From Nitratidesulfovibrio sp. SRB-5 (GTDB lineage: Bacteria > Desulfobacterota > Desulfovibrionia > Desulfovibrionales > Desulfovibrionaceae), in the NCBI RefSeq assembly GCF_019931275.1, contig NZ_JAIOTY010000005.1, forward strand, positions 1 to 64,000: a stretch of DNA of 64,000 nucleotides, read 5' to 3'. A program made the translations under genes and the position numbers. Of this stretch, positions 17,571-26,243 are shown one piece after another; the first letter of the stretch is position 1, and each line of letters opens with the position of its first letter. Under the pieces are notes generated by a model. The model was not told the origin of the DNA and made no database searches. It saw only the letters and a program-made list of their open reading frames with translations.

Positions 17571-17625
17571 TTGTAAACCATCAGGCAATTGCTTGGTTGA
17601 CAAAAAGGAACACGCCCGCTACTCG
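17571..17625 (+). promoter_or_regulatory. BirA operator overlapping the bioB promoter
   Basis: TTGTAAACC at 17571-17579 and GGTTGACAA at 17595-17603 are separated by 15 bases. This fits the bacterial BirA consensus TTGTAAACC-N14/15-GGTTTACAA with one mismatch. The right arm contains a perfect -35 box, TTGACA (17597-17602), followed after 17 bases by a weak -10, TACTCG (17620-17625). Bound BirA would therefore cover the bioB promoter and the start of birA at once. Confidence 0.92.
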
Positions 17626-17661
17626 CCCTGAACTGCCATTCAACAGGAGCGATACCGAGAC

Positions 17662-18756
17662 ATGAACCCCCTGCTGGAACGTCTGTGCGCGCGCCTTTCG
17701 GACACCATTCCCCCCGGAACGGAAACTCCGTACGCATCGCCAAGCCACGCCCGCACGGAGGAAGCCCCCTGGTCCGGCATCACCGGAGAAGAGGCGCTCG
17801 CCGTGGCGCGGCTGCCCGCGTCCGACATCCTGGACATCCTGGCCGTGGCGCAGGCCGTGCGTTCGGCCCACAAGGGGCCGTTGGCGACCACTTGCGGCAT
17901 CGTCAACGCCAAGTCGGGCCGGTGCGGCGAGGATTGCGCCTTTTGCGCCCAATCGTCGCACCACGACACGGGTGCCCCGGTGCATGCGCTGCTCGGCCCC
18001 GACGCGTTGCTGCGCCATGCGGAAGAACTGGCCCGCGCGGGGGTGCGCCGCTTCGGCATCGTGACCAGCGGCAACGCCCTTTCGGAACGGGAGTTCGACG
18101 CGGTCTGCCATGCGGCGCGCCTGCTGCGCGACCGTGTGGACATCGGCCTGTGCGCCTCCCTGGGGCAACTCGCCACCGGGTCCGCCGAGAGCGGAAACCG
18201 GGGAGAACGAGCGCGCCGCCTGAAGGACGCAGGCATCTCCAGCTACCACCACAATCTTGAAACGGCCAGAAGTTTTTTCCCGCAGGTATGTACCACACAC
18301 CCTTACGACGACGACATGGCCACCGTGCGCGAGGCCGCGCGGGCGGGTCTGCGCACCTGTTGCGGCGGCATCCTGGGCCTTGGCGAAACGTGGGAACACC
18401 GCGTGGAACTGGCCCTGACCCTGCGTGAACTGGACGTGGACTCCATCCCGCTGAACTTCCTGCATCCCGTTCCGGGCACACGGCTGGGCCACCGCAGTCC
18501 GCTGCCCCCCATGGAGGCCCTGCGGGCCATTGCCGTGTTCCGGCTGCTTCACCCGCAGCGGGACATACTGGTGTGCGGCGGGCGCGAGACGACCCTTGGC
18601 CAGTGGCAGTCGTGGGTATTCGCCGCCGGGGCCAACGGGCTGATGGTGGGCAACTACCTGACCACGGCGGGCCGCGCCCTTGCCGACGACATGGAGATGC
18701 TGGCCGCGCTGGGCGTGGGCGAAATTTCCCGCAAAGGCGAGGGGGCACGGGCATGA
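17662..18756 (+). CDS. bioB: Biotin synthase
   Basis: The 364-residue radical-SAM enzyme inserts sulfur into dethiobiotin. The SAM-cluster motif is C88-x3-C92-x2-C95 (RCGEDCAFC). Segments expected for the second cluster are present (GLCASLGQL, YHHNLETA, CCGGILGLGE). Length is slightly above the 320-350 norm because of an N-terminal extension of about 30 residues. AGGAG stands about 12 bases before the ATG. It is the first gene of the BirA-controlled operon, and its stop overlaps the bioA start as ATGA. Confidence 0.97.
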   Translation: MNPLLERLCARLSDTIPPGTETPYASPSHARTEEAPWSGITGEEALAVARLPASDILDILAVAQAVRSAHKGPLATTCGIVNAKSGRCGEDCAFCAQSSHHDTGAPVHALLGPDALLRHAEELARAGVRRFGIVTSGNALSEREFDAVCHAARLLRDRVDIGLCASLGQLATGSAESGNRGERARRLKDAGISSYHHNLETARSFFPQVCTTHPYDDDMATVREAARAGLRTCCGGILGLGETWEHRVELALTLRELDVDSIPLNFLHPVPGTRLGHRSPLPPMEALRAIAVFRLLHPQRDILVCGGRETTLGQWQSWVFAAGANGLMVGNYLTTAGRALADDMEMLAALGVGEISRKGEGARA

Positions 18757-20246
18757 GCGGACGGACCATGGATACCGGCATGCCCGGAGCGGCCCCCACT
18801 CCCCCCGCCGCAACGGACGCCACCCTGCGCCTGCGCGCGCTGGACAAGGCCCACGTGTGGCACCCCTTCACCCAGATGCGCGACTGGCTGGCGGCGGACC
18901 CGCTGGTCATCGCCGCCGCCGAAGGCAACCGGCTCACGGACACCGACGGCGTGTCCTATCTGGACGGAGTTTCCTCGCTGTGGACCAACGTGCACGGACA
19001 TCGCCACCCCCGGCTGGACGCGGCCATCCGCGCGCAACTGGACAAGGTGGCCCACACCACCTTGCTGGGGCTGGGCAGCGAACCATCCATAGAACTGGCG
19101 GCGCGCCTTGCCGCCATCGCCCCGCAGGGGCTGACGCGGGCATTCTATTCCGACAGCGGGTCCACGTCGGTGGAGGTGGCGCTGAAGATCGCCTTCCAGT
19201 TTCACCGTCAGGCCCCGGCGCATCTGGGTGGAGACGCCCGGCGCACCCGCTTTCTCAGCCTGCGCAACGCCTACCATGGCGACACGGTGGGCGCCGTGGC
19301 CCTGGGCGGCATGGCCCTGTTCCATTCCATCTATGCGCCGCTGCTGTTCGACACGGTGAAGGCGGAAAGCCCGTACTGCTACCGCTGCCCCTTCGGGCGG
19401 CAGGCCGAGGCGTGCGAGCGGGAATGCATCACCCACATGGAAACGCTGTTCGCCCGGCACGGCCACGAACTGTGCGCCGCCGTGGTGGAACCGCTGGTGC
19501 AGGGCGCGGCGGGCATGCTGTTGCAGCCCCCCGGCTGGCTGCGTCGGGTGCGCGAACTGTGCGACGAGCACGGGGTTTTCCTGGTGGCGGACGAGGTGGC
19601 CGTGGGCTTCGGCAAGACCGGCACCCTGTTCGCCTGCGAGCAGGAAGGGGTGGCGCCCGACTTCCTGTGCCTGGCCAAGGGCATTTCCGGCGGCTACCTG
19701 CCGCTGGCCGCCACCCTGACCACCGAGCGGGTGCACGACGGCTTTCTGGCCCGCCACGAGGAACTGCGCACCTTCTTCCACGGCCACACCTACACCGGCA
19801 ACCCGCTGGCCTGCGCGGCGGCCATCGCCTCGCTGGACGTGTTCGAGGAAGAGCGGGTGATGGAACGGCTGCAACCGAAGATCGCCCGGCTGGCCGCGCG
19901 GCTGGATACGCTGCGCGACCTGCCCCACGTGGGGGACATTCGCCAGCGCGGCGTGATGACCGGCATCGAGATGGTGCGGAACCGCGCAACGAAGGACCCC
20001 TACGATCTGGCCCAACGCATGGGCCACCGGGTGACCCTGGAGGCGCGGCGGCGCGGGGTGATCGTCCGACCGCTGGGCGACGTGATGGTGCTCATGCCGC
20101 CCCTGTCCATCACCGACGAGGAGATCGACCTGCTGGTGGACGCCACGGGCGAGGCCATCCGCGCGGTGACCGAGCGCGGGGCCACCGGCGGATTGGACAT
20201 GCCGAACGGATTTGGCGGCCTGCCGCCCGCGCCGGGGGTGGCATGA
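18753..20246 (+). CDS. bioA: Adenosylmethionine-8-amino-7-oxononanoate (DAPA) aminotransferase
   Basis: The 497-residue PLP enzyme converts KAPA to DAPA using SAM as amino donor. It has the conserved WHPFTQM near the N-terminus (36-42), the PLP-contacting D280 in [10 protein letters not shown], and the Schiff-base K309 in [12 protein letters not shown]. An insert with five Cys (about 208-225) is unusual in position but does not break motifs. The ATG at 18753 overlaps the bioB stop, and its own stop overlaps the next start (ATGA). It is longer than E. coli BioA (about 430) through terminal extensions at both ends. Confidence 0.96.
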   Translation: MSGRTMDTGMPGAAPTPPAATDATLRLRALDKAHVWHPFTQMRDWLAADPLVIAAAEGNRLTDTDGVSYLDGVSSLWTNVHGHRHPRLDAAIRAQLDKVAHTTLLGLGSEPSIELAARLAAIAPQGLTRAFYSDSGSTSVEVALKIAFQFHRQAPAHLGGDARRTRFLSLRNAYHGDTVGAVALGGMALFHSIYAPLLFDTVKAESPYCYRCPFGRQAEACERECITHMETLFARHGHELCAAVVEPLVQGAAGMLLQPPGWLRRVRELCDEHGVFLVADEVAVGFGKTGTLFACEQEGVAPDFLCLAKGISGGYLPLAATLTTERVHDGFLARHEELRTFFHGHTYTGNPLACAAAIASLDVFEEERVMERLQPKIARLAARLDTLRDLPHVGDIRQRGVMTGIEMVRNRATKDPYDLAQRMGHRVTLEARRRGVIVRPLGDVMVLMPPLSITDEEIDLLVDATGEAIRAVTERGATGGLDMPNGFGGLPPAPGVA

Positions 20247-20722
20247 CCGCCACGGCAGACACGCACCCCACCGTACGGAGCGGGGTGTTCCGGTTCGACC
20301 CGGCCCACCCGCTGTTCGTGGATCATTTCCCCGGCGCCCCCGTGGTGCCGGGGTCGTGCATCGTGCAGGCCTTTGCGGACGAAGCGTCGCGCTGGGCCCG
20401 CGAGCACGCTCGGGGCGACGGTCCGGATGGCCGCCTGCCCGAAGAGACGCCGCACGAGGCATGCGCGGCGCCCGCACTACACCCCGTACGCCCCGTACGT
20501 GAAATGCGCGGGTTCCGCTTCCGGCGCTTCGTGACCCCGGGGGACTACGGCTTTCGCATGGAATGCACACGCGACGGCCTGCGCTGCTCGCTGCACGCGC
20601 TGCCGCACGGGCACGCCGGTGCGGCGGGGCACGGGACGAACGGGCCGGAAGCATCAGGCGGACCGGACGCCACGGCAGGCCCCGCCCTTGCCCCCCTGGT
20701 CACCGGGGTGCTGGCGTGGTAG
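20243..20722 (+). CDS. FabZ-like hotdog subunit 1 (keeps catalytic His, lacks Glu)
   Basis: The product is 159 residues. HPLFVDHFPGAPVVPG at 22-37 is the signature loop of 3-hydroxyacyl-ACP dehydratases with catalytic H28. FRFRRFVTPGDYGFRMEC further on matches the FabZ strand carrying PGD. At the place of the catalytic Glu (six residues after PVVPG) stands Q42. It also lacks the usual N-terminal RFLLLDR strand. In FabZ the His and Glu of one active site come from two subunits, so this protein could work with hotdog subunit 2 (23480-24019), which keeps Glu and lacks His. Start and stop overlap both neighbours. The middle (50-70) and the C-terminus are poorly conserved linkers. Confidence 0.8.
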   Translation: MTATADTHPTVRSGVFRFDPAHPLFVDHFPGAPVVPGSCIVQAFADEASRWAREHARGDGPDGRLPEETPHEACAAPALHPVRPVREMRGFRFRRFVTPGDYGFRMECTRDGLRCSLHALPHGHAGAAGHGTNGPEASGGPDATAGPALAPLVTGVLAW

Positions 20723-21546
20723 CCGCCGCCGGATCGCCCTCCCGCCTGCGCGGCCCCGTGCTCATCGCCGGGGGCACGTGCGAACTGGGGCTGGCCCTGG
20801 GGGCGACGCTGGCCGCCGACGGCATGGGCGTGGCCCTGACCGCGCGCGATGCGGCGGGCGCGGCGCGCATCCACGCGGCCCTGCCGGAAGCGACGGTACT
20901 GCGCCTGCACGCGCGCGGGCCGGAACGGAACACCGCCGGACAGGATTTCACCACGCCGCCTGCAATCGACGGAGCGGACGCCGAAAACGACACCCCGGAA
21001 ACCCTGCCCGAACGCGCCCGCGCGGCACTGGGCGAGGCGCCCCGGCTGTTCGTGGACCTGCTGCATTCGCGCTTCGAATGCCTGCTGGCCGGGGCGGACC
21101 CCGCCGACATCGACCTGTGGGCCGCGCGCGACATCGCCTTTCGCGCCCGGCTGCTGCGGGCCGTCAGCCGATCCATGCTGGCCGCGCGCGACGGGCGGTG
21201 CGTGTTCGTCTCGTCCTCCGCCGCAGAGCGGGCCGCGCCGGGGCAGGGCTACTACGCCGCCGCCAAGCTGGCCGGAGAAGCCCTGTACCGCGCCGTGGGC
21301 GTGGAACTGGCCCCGCGCGGGGTCACCGCCTGTTCGCTGCGGCTGGGCTGGCTGGATGCGGGCCGGGGCGCGCCGTTCCTGCAATCCCGTGCCGCAGACG
21401 CCCCCCTGCCGCCCACCGGGCGTACCGTGACCGTTGCCGAGGCCGTACAGACCCTGCGCTTTCTGCTGACCGCCCCGGCCACGGCCATCAACGCCACCAC
21501 CCTGACCTGCGACGGCGGCTTCGGCGCGCTGAAACCGGCCAGCTGA
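20716..21546 (+). CDS. SDR-family 3-oxoacyl-ACP reductase-like protein of the biotin cluster
   Basis: A 276-residue short-chain dehydrogenase. The dinucleotide-binding turn reads GGTCELGLALG (19-29). The catalytic set is Ser at 166-168 (VFVSSSA), Y180 and K184 (YAAAK), and the C-terminus has the typical TLTCDGGFGAL. The best start is GTG at 20716, overlapping the previous stop by 7 bases. A Pro/Thr-rich stretch at about 70-100 replaces the usual compact cofactor-domain strands. By context it would reduce 3-oxoacyl-ACP intermediates on the way to pimeloyl-ACP. It could instead be an inactive or differently specific SDR. Confidence 0.82.
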   Translation: MVAAAGSPSRLRGPVLIAGGTCELGLALGATLAADGMGVALTARDAAGAARIHAALPEATVLRLHARGPERNTAGQDFTTPPAIDGADAENDTPETLPERARAALGEAPRLFVDLLHSRFECLLAGADPADIDLWAARDIAFRARLLRAVSRSMLAARDGRCVFVSSSAAERAAPGQGYYAAAKLAGEALYRAVGVELAPRGVTACSLRLGWLDAGRGAPFLQSRAADAPLPPTGRTVTVAEAVQTLRFLLTAPATAINATTLTCDGGFGALKPAS

Positions 21547-21624
21547 CGCCAACGCCCGCACGCCCACGCACCGGCAAGGCCCCCTTCACCCTCCCTTTGC
21601 ATCAAACCCCACAGGCAGAACACC

Positions 21625-22047
21625 ATGCCCTCACATATCCGACACCAACCGCACGACTCGCACGACATTGTAGCGGCCATAGCCGCGCTGGTGGCCCCCA
21701 TCTTCGACGTGGACGCAGCCACCCTGTCGCCCGCCACCCGGCTTATGGCCGACCTGCCCTGCGAATCCATCGACCTGCTGGAAATCGGCGCGGGGCTGAA
21801 CCGCCGCTTCGCCATTCCCGTGCGCGATGCCGCCGCCTTTCTCACCGACCTGCGCATCCACGTGCTGGAGGCGGAACGCACCGGCGAAGCGCCCGCAGCC
21901 CGGCTGGCGCGGGAATATCCGCACCTGTCCGCCGCCCGCGTGGCGGAGGTGCTGGCGGCGGTGCGCGTGCCCGGCGCGCCCCCGGTGCTGACCATCGGTG
22001 ATGTGGCGGCGTACGTGGCGTGGTCCCTGACGCGAAACAACGGATAG
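21625..22047 (+). CDS. Dedicated acyl carrier protein of the biotin cluster
   Basis: The product is 140 residues against about 80 for a normal ACP. The 4-phosphopantetheine site is S48 in LPCESIDLLEIG; the usual Asp-Ser-Leu is Glu-Ser-Ile here. The region up to residue about 68 covers helices I-III. The final TIGDVAAYVAWSL looks like helix IV. Between them lies an unusual insert of about 45 residues (75-120). The gene follows the SDR after 78 bases and precedes the ketosynthase. A specialised carrier in the same operon suggests that pimelate assembly is kept apart from housekeeping fatty acid synthesis. Confidence 0.82.
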   Translation: MPSHIRHQPHDSHDIVAAIAALVAPIFDVDAATLSPATRLMADLPCESIDLLEIGAGLNRRFAIPVRDAAAFLTDLRIHVLEAERTGEAPAARLAREYPHLSAARVAEVLAAVRVPGAPPVLTIGDVAAYVAWSLTRNNG

Positions 22048-22088
22048 CCGGTCCGGACGGCACCGCCGCGCCGAGGCCCGACAAACAC

Positions 22089-23483
22089 ATGCAGCCGCCC
22101 TCTTCTCCCTTCCATCCCCCCCGCCGCGTGGTCATCACCGGCGCGGGCGCGGTAACCCCGCTGGGGCACACCCCGCAGGACATGGCGCGCGCCATCCGCG
22201 AGGGGCGCAGCCCGTTCCGCCATGCCCCGGCCCTGCCCGGCGCGGCCTGCGCCCCGGTGCCGGACTTCGACGCCGCAACGGCCACCGGACGCTGGCGGCA
22301 CCGCCGCTATCTTTCGCGCGGGGGGCAACTGGCCCTTGCCGCCGCCCTGACCGCCACCCGGCAGGCCGGATACGCCTGTGACAATGGGACCGGGGGGACC
22401 GGGGGCACAGGGGGAATCAGGGGAATGGGGAGAGCGGGCGACACCGGCTCCGCAACGGGCGACGGCGGCACGCCCCTCCTGCCCCGCCTTCCGGACGACA
22501 CCGCGCTGGTGGCCGCCAGCGGCCCCAACATGGACGTGGGGGCGGACTTTCCCGCCGCGTGCGCACCGCGCACAGGGGACTACGCCGCACTATCCGGTCT
22601 GGAACACCCCGATCTGGACGCCCTGTGGATGCTGCGCTGGCTGCCCAACACCGCCGCCTCCGCCGTGGCCATGCGCTGCGGCGTCCGGGGCGAAGGGCTG
22701 GTGCTGGGCACGGCCTGCGCCGCCTCGTTGCAGGCCGTGGGCGAGGCCGCCCGGCGGGTGCGCTGGGGCCTTGCCCCGGCGGCGCTGGCCGTGGGGGGCG
22801 ATTCGCGCCTGTCGGAAGGGGGATTGCTGGGCTACGCCCGCGCCGGGGCCATCCAGCGCGACATGGACCCCGCCGACGCCGACGCACCGCACCGCGCCTG
22901 CCGCCCCTTCGACGCCGCGCGGCGCGGCTTCGTGCCCGGCGAGGGAGGCGCCGCCTTCGTGCTGGAGCCGCTGGACACGGCGCTGGCCCGCAGGGCCACG
23001 CCACTGGCCGAAGTGCTGGGCATGGGGGCCACGCTGGACGGCCATGCCCTGACCGCCCCGGAACCCGACGCCCGCCGGGCCGAGGCCGCCGTGCGCGGCG
23101 CGCTGGCCGAAGCGGGGCTTGCCCCCGGCGACGTGCACTGGGTGGCGGCCCACGGCACCGGCACCGCCCTCAACGACGCGGCGGAAATCCGCCTGCTGGA
23201 ACGGCTGTTCGCCGACGCGGGCCACGCCCCCGCCGTCACCGCCGTGAAGTCGTGGACCGGGCACTGCGCCTCGGCCTGCGGCGCGGTGGAACTGGCCGTC
23301 CTGCTGGCCTGCGCGGCGGACGGCTTTCTGCCGCCGGTGCGCAACCTGACCACGCCGGAGAGCGCGCGGCTGGATTTCGTGCGTCAACCACGCCCATTGC
23401 CCGCTTCCGGCAAGGGTTCCATCGGCTTGCTGCTCAATTTCGGCTTCGGCGGGCAGAACGCCGCGCTGGTGGTGCGGCTGTGA
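22089..23483 (+). CDS. Beta-ketoacyl-ACP synthase (FabF-like) of the biotin cluster
   Basis: The 464-residue condensing enzyme has the complete KAS I/II triad: C210 (GTACAAS), H355 (AAHGTGT) and H392 (SWTGHCAS), with K387 between. NFGFGGQNAALV closes the fold. A Gly/Thr-rich low-complexity insert lies at about 99-128. I chose the ATG at 22089; a GTG at 22020, inside the ACP gene, would add 23 residues. The stop overlaps the next start (GTGA). By context it would extend malonyl- or glutaryl-type starters by two carbons to reach the C7 chain. Which primer it accepts is not visible. Confidence 0.88.
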   Translation: MQPPSSPFHPPRRVVITGAGAVTPLGHTPQDMARAIREGRSPFRHAPALPGAACAPVPDFDAATATGRWRHRRYLSRGGQLALAAALTATRQAGYACDNGTGGTGGTGGIRGMGRAGDTGSATGDGGTPLLPRLPDDTALVAASGPNMDVGADFPAACAPRTGDYAALSGLEHPDLDALWMLRWLPNTAASAVAMRCGVRGEGLVLGTACAASLQAVGEAARRVRWGLAPAALAVGGDSRLSEGGLLGYARAGAIQRDMDPADADAPHRACRPFDAARRGFVPGEGGAAFVLEPLDTALARRATPLAEVLGMGATLDGHALTAPEPDARRAEAAVRGALAEAGLAPGDVHWVAAHGTGTALNDAAEIRLLERLFADAGHAPAVTAVKSWTGHCASACGAVELAVLLACAADGFLPPVRNLTTPESARLDFVRQPRPLPASGKGSIGLLLNFGFGGQNAALVVRL

Positions 23484-24019
23484 CCCTTTTCCGCCACGCC
23501 CTTCCGGAGGAAACTCCGGACCGCTTCCTGCTGCTGGACCGACTGGACAGTTGCGACGAAACCGGAGCCACGGCCCGCCGCGCCTTCACCGCCGCGCCCC
23601 CGTGGCAGGGGCTGGAAGCCATGGCCCAATTGGCCGCGCTGCACGCCCGATGGACAGCCGACTTCAAGCTGCACGCCTTTCTGCTGACGGTGGAGGAATG
23701 CACCTGGCCGGACCACGTACCGGCAGCCGACATGCGCCCTGACATGCGCCCCGGCATGCCACGCCTCACACCGGGCGGCGCACTGCGCGGCACCCTGCGC
23801 ATTGGGGCCTGCCTGCTGGCCGAAAGCGACCGCGCGGCCACCTACGCGACCACCATCACACCCCTGCCAGCATTCTCCGACGCGGCCCTCGCGCCTGCGC
23901 CCCCCTGCATGGCCGCCACCCTGACCATTGGCCGCACGGCCTACGACACCCGCTTCAACGGCGACACACTCACCGCCCGTTATCGAGAGACCTTCGCATG
24001 GCTGACCAGAACCGCCTGA
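23480..24019 (+). CDS. FabZ-like hotdog subunit 2 (keeps catalytic Glu, lacks His loop)
   Basis: This 179-residue protein opens like FabZ (PDRFLLLDRLDS at 13-24) and has the helix start QGLEAMAQLAALHARW with E46 and Q50, where FabZ has its catalytic Glu. The HFPGxPVxPG loop that should precede it is replaced by the shorter AFTAAPPWQG, so the catalytic His is missing. The rest fits a hotdog C-terminal half (GTLRIGACLLAE). It complements hotdog subunit 1, which has the His loop but no Glu. The start is GTG overlapping the ketosynthase stop. A short DMRPDMRPGM repeat at about 83-92 is low complexity. Function is inferred. Confidence 0.7.
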   Translation: MTLFRHALPEETPDRFLLLDRLDSCDETGATARRAFTAAPPWQGLEAMAQLAALHARWTADFKLHAFLLTVEECTWPDHVPAADMRPDMRPGMPRLTPGGALRGTLRIGACLLAESDRAATYATTITPLPAFSDAALAPAPPCMAATLTIGRTAYDTRFNGDTLTARYRETFAWLTRTA

Positions 24020-25431
24020 CCGACCCCCAACTGTCCGGCCCTGACTCGTCTGGCCCTGACATGTCTGCCCCTGACATGTCTGCCCCTGACATGTCCGGCG
24101 CAACGCCCGCCGCCGCGCCGCCCCCGGCGTCTCCCGGCCTGCTGGCCGCGCGCCTGGCCCTGCGGGTGGAGGAACTGCACGCAGCAGGCCTTGGCCGCAA
24201 CGCGCTGCCGCTGGACGGGCTGCCCGCGCCCACGCCGCGCAGCGCCGCCGGGCAGTCTCCCTCCCCGGCGCTGGTGCGCATGGAGGGGCGTCCGCTGCTC
24301 CATTTCGCGGGCAACGATTATCTGGGCCTTGCCGCCGACGGGGAATGGCGGGCCACGGTGGCCGCCTGCTTCGCCCGCCACGCCCCCTCGGGCACGGCCT
24401 CGCGTCTGGCCGCCGGGCACACCGCCCTGACGGCAGAGGCAGAGGCGGCCTGGGCCGACTACTTCGGCTATGCCGAGTGCCTGTTCCTGCCCAGCGGGTA
24501 TCAGGCCAACCTGGCCCTGTTGTGGGGGCTGCTGGGGCACGGCGATGCCGTGTTCCTGGACCGCCGGGTGCACGCCAGCATGGCCCACGCCCTGCCCCCC
24601 ACCGGGGCGCGCCTGCACACCCACCGCCACGCGGACATGGACGACCTGTCGCGCCGTCTGGCCGCGTGGCGGCACAACAGCGACAACGACAGCTGCGGCA
24701 ACGACGGCCCACCCGCCTGCGGGACGGCCTGCGCGCCACAGCCCGTGGTCCTGGCCGAATCGCTGTACAGCATGGACGGCACCCTGCCGGACATGGCCCG
24801 CCTGGGCGCGGTGACCCGCGAACACGGGGCCTTCGTCATCGTGGACGAGGCCCACGCCTTCGGCGCGCTGGGCGCGGGCGGACGCGGGCGGGCGCACGGC
24901 GTGGCCGACGTGGCCGTGGGCACGCTGGGCAAGGCGCTGGGGCTGTTCGGTGCCTTCCTGCTGCTGCCGCGCGGCACCCGGAACGCACTGGAAAACCTGG
25001 CCTCGCCGCTGATCCACTCCACCGCCCTGCCGGAAGCGCACGCAGCCTGCTGCCTGGCCCTGCTGGACCTGCTGCCCCGTCTGGATGACCGCCGCCACCA
25101 CCTTGCCGCGCTGGGCGCGGCCCTGCGCACCGGGCTGCGCGCCGAAGGGGTGCCCGCCCGCGAGGGCGCCCACGTGGTGTGCGTGGACGTGGGCGACGAG
25201 GACCGCTGCACCCGCCTTGCGGCAAGGCTGCGCACCCCCGCGGATGGCGGCCCCGGCGTGCTGGCCCTGGCCGCGCGCCACCCCACCGTGCCGCGCGGCG
25301 CGGCAACGCTGCGCCTTGGCCTTACCGCCCTGCACCGGGTGGACGACGTGGCCCGCTGCGTGGACCTGCTGGCCCGCGCCTGGAAAGAAGAGGAAGAGAA
25401 GCGGGGCGATACGCCCGGAGATCAATCATGA
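23998..25431 (+). CDS. bioF: 8-amino-7-oxononanoate (KAPA) synthase
   Basis: The 477-residue PLP enzyme condenses a pimeloyl thioester with alanine to give KAPA. Conserved parts are FAGNDYLGLA (103-112), SGTASRLAAGHT (131-142), D283 in VDEAHAFG and the PLP lysine K312 in GTLGKALG. It is about 90 residues longer than usual. The first about 45 residues form a Ser/Gly/Pro/Asp-rich tail containing a 15-bp tandem repeat (24031-24090), and there is a low-complexity loop at about 226-248. It starts 22 bases inside the previous gene; its stop overlaps the bioD start. Confidence 0.94.
   Translation: MADQNRLTDPQLSGPDSSGPDMSAPDMSAPDMSGATPAAAPPPASPGLLAARLALRVEELHAAGLGRNALPLDGLPAPTPRSAAGQSPSPALVRMEGRPLLHFAGNDYLGLAADGEWRATVAACFARHAPSGTASRLAAGHTALTAEAEAAWADYFGYAECLFLPSGYQANLALLWGLLGHGDAVFLDRRVHASMAHALPPTGARLHTHRHADMDDLSRRLAAWRHNSDNDSCGNDGPPACGTACAPQPVVLAESLYSMDGTLPDMARLGAVTREHGAFVIVDEAHAFGALGAGGRGRAHGVADVAVGTLGKALGLFGAFLLLPRGTRNALENLASPLIHSTALPEAHAACCLALLDLLPRLDDRRHHLAALGAALRTGLRAEGVPAREGAHVVCVDVGDEDRCTRLAARLRTPADGGPGVLALAARHPTVPRGAATLRLGLTALHRVDDVARCVDLLARAWKEEEEKRGDTPGDQS
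24031..24100 (+). repeat. 15-bp tandem repeat inside bioF
   Basis: Four 15-bp units starting at 24031, 24046, 24061 and 24076 plus a partial fifth encode repeating (M/S)-S-(G/A)-P-D. Units 3 and 4 are identical. It extends the non-conserved N-terminal tail of BioF without changing the frame. Confidence 0.9.
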
Positions 25432-26171
25432 ACGCAATGAACCAGCCCCCCTCCCGAGCCCTGTTCGTGGTGGGCACGGACACGGGCGTGGGCAAGACGG
25501 TGGTTTCGATGCTGCTGCTGCGCGAACTGTTTGCGCGGGGGGAGCGGCCCTTCTACGCCAAGCCCATGCAGACCGGGTGCAAGACCCCGTACGACGCGGA
25601 CAGCGACGCGGCCTTCGTGTACCGGCACGTTCCGGAACTGGCCGGGCGCGACCCGGCGGAAGCGGTGGGGTGGTGCTTTGCGGCGCCTAAGGCTCCGCTC
25701 CACGCCGCGCGGGACGAAATGCGCGGCGTGGAGACGGAAGACCTGGTGCGCAGTCTGGCATGTCTGCGCAGTGAACACGCCTCTCTGGTCCTCGAAGGCG
25801 CGGGCGGCCTGATGGTGCCGTTCACGCCGGAGGCCCTGTGCATCGACTGCATCCGGGCCGCCGACGCCCGTCCCGTGCTGGTGGCGCGGGCGGGACTGGG
25901 CACCGTGAACCACACGCTCCTCTCGGTGGAGGCGCTGGTCCGGAGAGGGATGGAACCGGCAGGGATCGTTTTCGTTCACACCAAGGAACGTTCCGCATCC
26001 CCGGACCTTGTGCGGGACAACATGGAGGCGGTAGCCATGCTGTCCGGTTTTCCGGTGAGCGGCGTGGTGCCGCCCATCGAAAATCTGCTGCATCCGCCCG
26101 ACGCCGCCTTCGCGCCCTTGCGGCGCATGCTCGACGTGCCGGACGGGGCGGACGCAGTGGTAACCGGCTAA
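25428..26171 (+). CDS. bioD: Dethiobiotin synthetase
   Basis: This 247-residue ATP-dependent carboxylase closes the ureido ring of dethiobiotin from DAPA and CO2. The P-loop GTDTGVGKT (16-24) and EGAGGLMVPF are diagnostic. The ATG at 25428 overlaps the bioF stop (ATGA). It is the last gene of the operon and is followed by a long palindromic element before convergent lysA. Confidence 0.96.
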   Translation: MNAMNQPPSRALFVVGTDTGVGKTVVSMLLLRELFARGERPFYAKPMQTGCKTPYDADSDAAFVYRHVPELAGRDPAEAVGWCFAAPKAPLHAARDEMRGVETEDLVRSLACLRSEHASLVLEGAGGLMVPFTPEALCIDCIRAADARPVLVARAGLGTVNHTLLSVEALVRRGMEPAGIVFVHTKERSASPDLVRDNMEAVAMLSGFPVSGVVPPIENLLHPPDAAFAPLRRMLDVPDGADAVVTG

Positions 26172-26243
26172 CTCCCGAGGGGGTCAGCCTCAGAGTTCAA
26201 CACCCTATCTAAATTCCCGTTGTCCCCGCTTTCTTCTTTATAC

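Noticed and set aside
20716-21546. Frameshifted or broken SDR gene
   Set aside because: The nucleotide-binding turn and the Tyr-x3-Lys pair are intact in one frame; only the linker after the first strands is unusual.
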